DNA from: CAYFKJ01 sp964528595
GTDB lineage: Bacteria; Pseudomonadota; Alphaproteobacteria; UBA2966
Direction: 5' to 3'
DNA: 8,661 nucleotides
NCBI GenBank assembly: GCA_964528595.1
Contig: CAZGTM010000104.1
Coordinates: forward strand, 1 to 8,661
Shown here: positions 6,551 through 8,661 of the stretch, piece after piece
How the letters are laid out: every line of letters starts with the position of its first letter
Numbering within the stretch: the stretch's first letter is position 1
Program-made: the position numbers and the translations under genes
The notes under the pieces: generated by a model
Seen by the model: the letters and a program-made list of their open reading frames with translations, nothing else
Databases searched by the model: none
What the model was told of the DNA's origin: nothing

Positions 6551-6867
6551 GCCAGCAAGCACAAAACCTCGCCACTGACGCCGGCATGAGCCCGCAACTG
6601 GCGCGGCGCATCGAATACAGCATCATCGGCCTTTGCATTTTTGCCATGGTGTTGATCTTCCAACCCTTCTTCAAGATCGGCTTTTCGATCGGCTGCGTGC
6701 TGGTCGTAGTCGGCGGTCTCGCTTTCAACCTAGTGCCCCTGTGCCAGCCCGGAAAACCGGTGCGCTCGGTCGTTAAAGGCGGATTGATCGTCCTCGCGAT
6801 ATTCGTCGTGGTGGTGTTGCTGGCCCTAGGCTCGGCGCACCTCTATGGCGTATACCTCAGCTCCTGA
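6547..6867 (+). CDS. Small three-helix membrane protein of the transporter operon, unknown function
   Basis: A 106-residue protein I do not recognise as a named family. A polar N-terminus (1-22, rich in Gln and Ala) precedes three hydrophobic segments at about 24-40, 44-64 and 77-96, with positively charged or polar turns (K43; K70, R73, K77) between them. It has no signal peptide, no cysteine cluster and no catalytic motif. Its start overlaps the stop of ATPase 2 (ATGA at 6547-6550), so translation is coupled to the importer and the product is probably made in proportion to it. Rhizobial glycerol importers (glpSTPQUV) also carry a small membrane protein, GlpU, with the transporter genes; this one occupies a similar context but does not look like that family as I remember it. 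An accessory or assembly subunit of the importer is a reasonable guess. It is unlikely to be spurious: composition, overlap and codon use are those of a real gene. Confidence 0.8.
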   Translation: MSQQAQNLATDAGMSPQLARRIEYSIIGLCIFAMVLIFQPFFKIGFSIGCVLVVVGGLAFNLVPLCQPGKPVRSVVKGGLIVLAIFVVVVLLALGSAHLYGVYLSS

Positions 6868-6895
6868 CGGGATTTAAAAAAGGTTGAGTGTGTTC

Positions 6896-7687
6896 ATGGA
6901 AAACCAAAACGGCCTGTCCATCGACGTCTCGCCGCTTCACCGCTTTCTATTGTCGGCCCGCTTTGACGCCTTCCAGGGAACGGGCGTTCATGCCCGCATC
7001 GTCCACGGCATCGGGGCGGCCATCGTTTCGGGCATATTTCAGCCGGGCGACCGTCTGCCGAACGACTCTGAACTCACAGACCAGTTTCAAGCCAGCCGAA
7101 CCGCCATCCGAGAGGCCATGAAGGTGCTGGCGACCAAGGGCCTGATCGAGGCCCGGCAACGGGCCGGCACGCGTGTGCGCCCGCGCCACGAGTGGGACCT
7201 CCTGGATGCCGATGTGCTGTCCTGGCATTCGCCGGAAACCATCAGCGAAAAGCTGGCCGGCGATCTGATCGAGTTACGCGAGGTCATCGAACCCGTCGCC
7301 GCCCGCCTGGCCGCCAGCCGGGCTACGGAAGAAGATATCGAGAACATGGTGCGCGCCAGCAACCTGATGGCGGCCGGGCTCGACGATCTCGAGATCTATT
7401 ATGAGGGCGACGTGGCTTTCCACCTCAGTATACTGGCCGCCAGCCACAACCAGCTTCTCAAACGTCTGAACGGGATCATAGGAACGGTGCTGAGCCTCAG
7501 TTTCTCCCTGCAAAAAGACACTCTGGTCGGACCGAAGGAGGGCCTTGAAGCCCATTGGGACGTGGTCGAGCGCATCCGGGCGCACGATCGGCGCGGCGCC
7601 GAGCGCGCAATGCGTCACGTCATCGGCCGGGCACGTGACGAAATCGGCCGCCGTGACGACTGGGCGCGCCGGCCGGCCGGGGGATGA
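6896..7687 (+). CDS. GntR-family transcriptional regulator, FadR/FCD type, DgoR-like
   Basis: A 263-residue repressor-type protein. The winged helix-turn-helix covers about 31-97 (GDRLPNDSELTDQF, SRTAIREAMKVLATKGLI, then a wing with GTRV). The helical FCD effector domain covers about 120-252 and retains the four expected metal/ligand residues: D172 and H176 (DVAFH), H220 (EAHW) and H241 (RHVI). The linker HEWDLLDADVLSWH (98-111) resembles the RxxWxxLDxDVLxW segment of DgoR, the galactonate-responsive regulator, suggesting a sugar or sugar-acid effector. It lies 28 bases after the small membrane gene and overlaps the epimerase gene by ATGA, so it is likely co-transcribed and autoregulatory, with the AT-rich region before 931 as the natural target. 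The start is uncertain: GTG 6890 has better spacing (6 bases) to the AAGG at 6880-6883, ATG 6896 is 12 bases away, and TTG 6884 is adjacent. Family assignment confident; effector inferred. Confidence 0.92.
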   Translation: MENQNGLSIDVSPLHRFLLSARFDAFQGTGVHARIVHGIGAAIVSGIFQPGDRLPNDSELTDQFQASRTAIREAMKVLATKGLIEARQRAGTRVRPRHEWDLLDADVLSWHSPETISEKLAGDLIELREVIEPVAARLAASRATEEDIENMVRASNLMAAGLDDLEIYYEGDVAFHLSILAASHNQLLKRLNGIIGTVLSLSFSLQKDTLVGPKEGLEAHWDVVERIRAHDRRGAERAMRHVIGRARDEIGRRDDWARRPAGG

Positions 7688-8604
7688 GGATCGGCGGTCA
7701 ACGCATCATTCTGTCCGCGGGACGGGACCGCGCTCTGGTCCTGCCCGAAATCGGCGGCGCCCTGGCCGGCTATTGGCGCCAGGTTGAAAGCCGTGCGACA
7801 CACTGGCTGCGGCCCATATCCGACGTCGATAGCGCCGACGACAACGTTCTGGGCACCGCCTGCTTTCCGCTGGTGCCCTACTCCAACCGAATTCGCCATG
7901 GCCGTTTCACCTATCAGGGCTGCGACGTCACGCTGCCCCTGAATTTCGGCGATCATCCCCATTCGATTCACGGTCACGGCTGGCAAGTCCCCTGGACCGT
8001 CCTCAACGCGGGAGAGGCGGAAGCCGAGCTCGGCTACCAGCACGAAGCCGGCGATTGGCCCTGGGCGTATGAGGCGCGGCAGCGCTTCACCCTGTCGCCC
8101 GACGACCTCACCATCCATCTCGATTTGTCGAACCGGAGCGATACCCCGATGCCCGCGGGGGTCGGCTTTCATCCCTACTTCCCGCGCACGGCGGAAACCC
8201 GGGTCCGGGCGTCCGTCTCGGCCATGTGGCGGGTCGACGGTGAAGTCATGCCCGTCGCCCTGGAACAACCGGCCGACGGGAAGGATCCCAATAGCGGCAT
8301 TAGTGCCGATGCCGTGGCGCTGGACAACGGTTATAGCGGATGGCGGGGAAGCGCCGTCGTCTCATGGCCCGAACGCGGCGCCGAACTGACGATGACGGCC
8401 TCGGAGGAACTGGGCAAACTCGTGATTTTCACGCCGCCCGGCGAGGATTTCCTGTGCGTCGAGCCGGTCAGTCACGATACCGATGCCTTCAACCGGGCCG
8501 CCGCGGGCGAAGCCGATACCGGCATGCGGGTGCTGGCGCCGGGCGAAGACCTCTCGGTTTACGTACGGTTTACCCCGTCCGCTTCGCCCACTCCGTCTGC
8601 ATGA
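7684..8604 (+). CDS. Aldose 1-epimerase (galactose mutarotase family)
   Basis: A 306-residue beta-sandwich enzyme that interconverts alpha and beta anomers of aldoses, usually in the cytosol. Sites recognisable by comparison with GalM: NR at 68-69 in VPYSNRIRHGRF, the SIHGHGW segment (H96, H98), the catalytic-acid-type His in GFHPYF (H163), DNGY with D214, and the catalytic-base-type Glu in CVEPVSH (E260). No signal peptide is present. The length is slightly below classical GalM (about 340) and fits the shorter bacterial homologues. It overlaps the regulator stop by ATGA (7684-7687) and appears to be the last gene of the operon, implying that the imported compound is, or yields, a reducing sugar. 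Its substrate could equally be galactose, another hexose or a pentose; related YeaD-type proteins act on glucose-6-phosphate, so exact specificity is open. The C-terminal 35 bases overlap a convergent gene. Confidence 0.9.
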   Translation: MRIGGQRIILSAGRDRALVLPEIGGALAGYWRQVESRATHWLRPISDVDSADDNVLGTACFPLVPYSNRIRHGRFTYQGCDVTLPLNFGDHPHSIHGHGWQVPWTVLNAGEAEAELGYQHEAGDWPWAYEARQRFTLSPDDLTIHLDLSNRSDTPMPAGVGFHPYFPRTAETRVRASVSAMWRVDGEVMPVALEQPADGKDPNSGISADAVALDNGYSGWRGSAVVSWPERGAELTMTASEELGKLVIFTPPGEDFLCVEPVSHDTDAFNRAAAGEADTGMRVLAPGEDLSVYVRFTPSASPTPSA

Positions 8605-8661
8605 AGGCCAGCGCGTCGCGGGCGAGGCCCTCTTCGGTGTCGAACATCTTGCGCCAGACCT
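8570..8661 (-). CDS. C-terminal end of a convergent unidentified gene (5' end outside window)
   Basis: On the minus strand an open frame enters at the right edge and ends at a TAA (8570-8572). Its last 29 full codons before the stop read as a plausible helical C-terminus, VWRKMFDTEEGLARDALAFM followed by QTEWAKRTG. The plus strand has no continuing gene after 8604, and the reading looks protein-like with charged and hydrophobic residues in amphipathic spacing. The stop lies 35 bases inside the epimerase gene, so the two genes converge and overlap at their 3' ends. Too little is visible to name the family. Moderately sure it is a real gene. Confidence 0.55.
   Translation of the reverse strand, partial: VWRKMFDTEEGLARDALAFMQTEWAKRTG

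Noticed and set aside
1..8661. CRISPR, tRNA, transposon or phage content
   Set aside because: No regularly spaced repeats, cloverleaf-like sequence, transposase, integrase or terminal repeats were seen on either strand.

Overview
The window is GC-rich DNA with strong codon bias, closely packed genes joined by ATGA start/stop overlaps, and protein families typical of Alphaproteobacteria (a Rhodospirillales- or Rhizobiales-like bacterium is my best guess; the sequence has no rRNA or other marker to fix it). I see no tRNA, rRNA, CRISPR array, insertion sequence or phage gene.

Layout. At the left edge, a glutathione S-transferase-family gene runs on the minus strand and leaves the window (628 down to 1). 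A divergent intergenic region follows (629-930), with a striking AT-rich island (786-848) holding inverted repeats; this is the likely control region. From 931 to 8604 lies one tight plus-strand gene set: ABC ATPase 1 (931-2028), periplasmic solute-binding protein (2089-3516), permease 1 (3655-4548), permease 2 (4551-5444), ABC ATPase 2 (5456-6550), a small three-helix membrane protein (6547-6867), a FadR/DgoR-type GntR regulator (6896-7687) and an aldose 1-epimerase (7684-8604). The 3' end of a convergent minus-strand gene enters at the right edge (8570-8661) and overlaps the epimerase gene.

How the genes work together. This looks like a complete CUT1-type carbohydrate importer: the exported binding protein captures the substrate, two MalF/MalG-like permeases form the channel, and two different MalK-like ATPases drive it. 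The epimerase would interconvert the anomers of an imported sugar, and the regulator, encoded in the same transcription unit, probably controls the set in response to the sugar or a sugar-acid metabolite. No catabolic enzyme is present, so the substrate is not fixed by the sequence.

The most interesting point is the ATPase pair. ATPase 1 has a proline where the switch (H-loop) histidine should be but keeps a near-normal signature motif. ATPase 2 has the histidine but a broken signature motif. In a head-to-tail heterodimer both defects fall into the same composite ATP site, leaving one degenerate and one apparently catalytic site. That asymmetry is well known in heterodimeric ABC exporters but not usually discussed for sugar importers. 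The layout resembles the two-ATPase glycerol importer GlpSTPQV of rhizobia (from memory), which also carries a small membrane protein, though the one here looks different.
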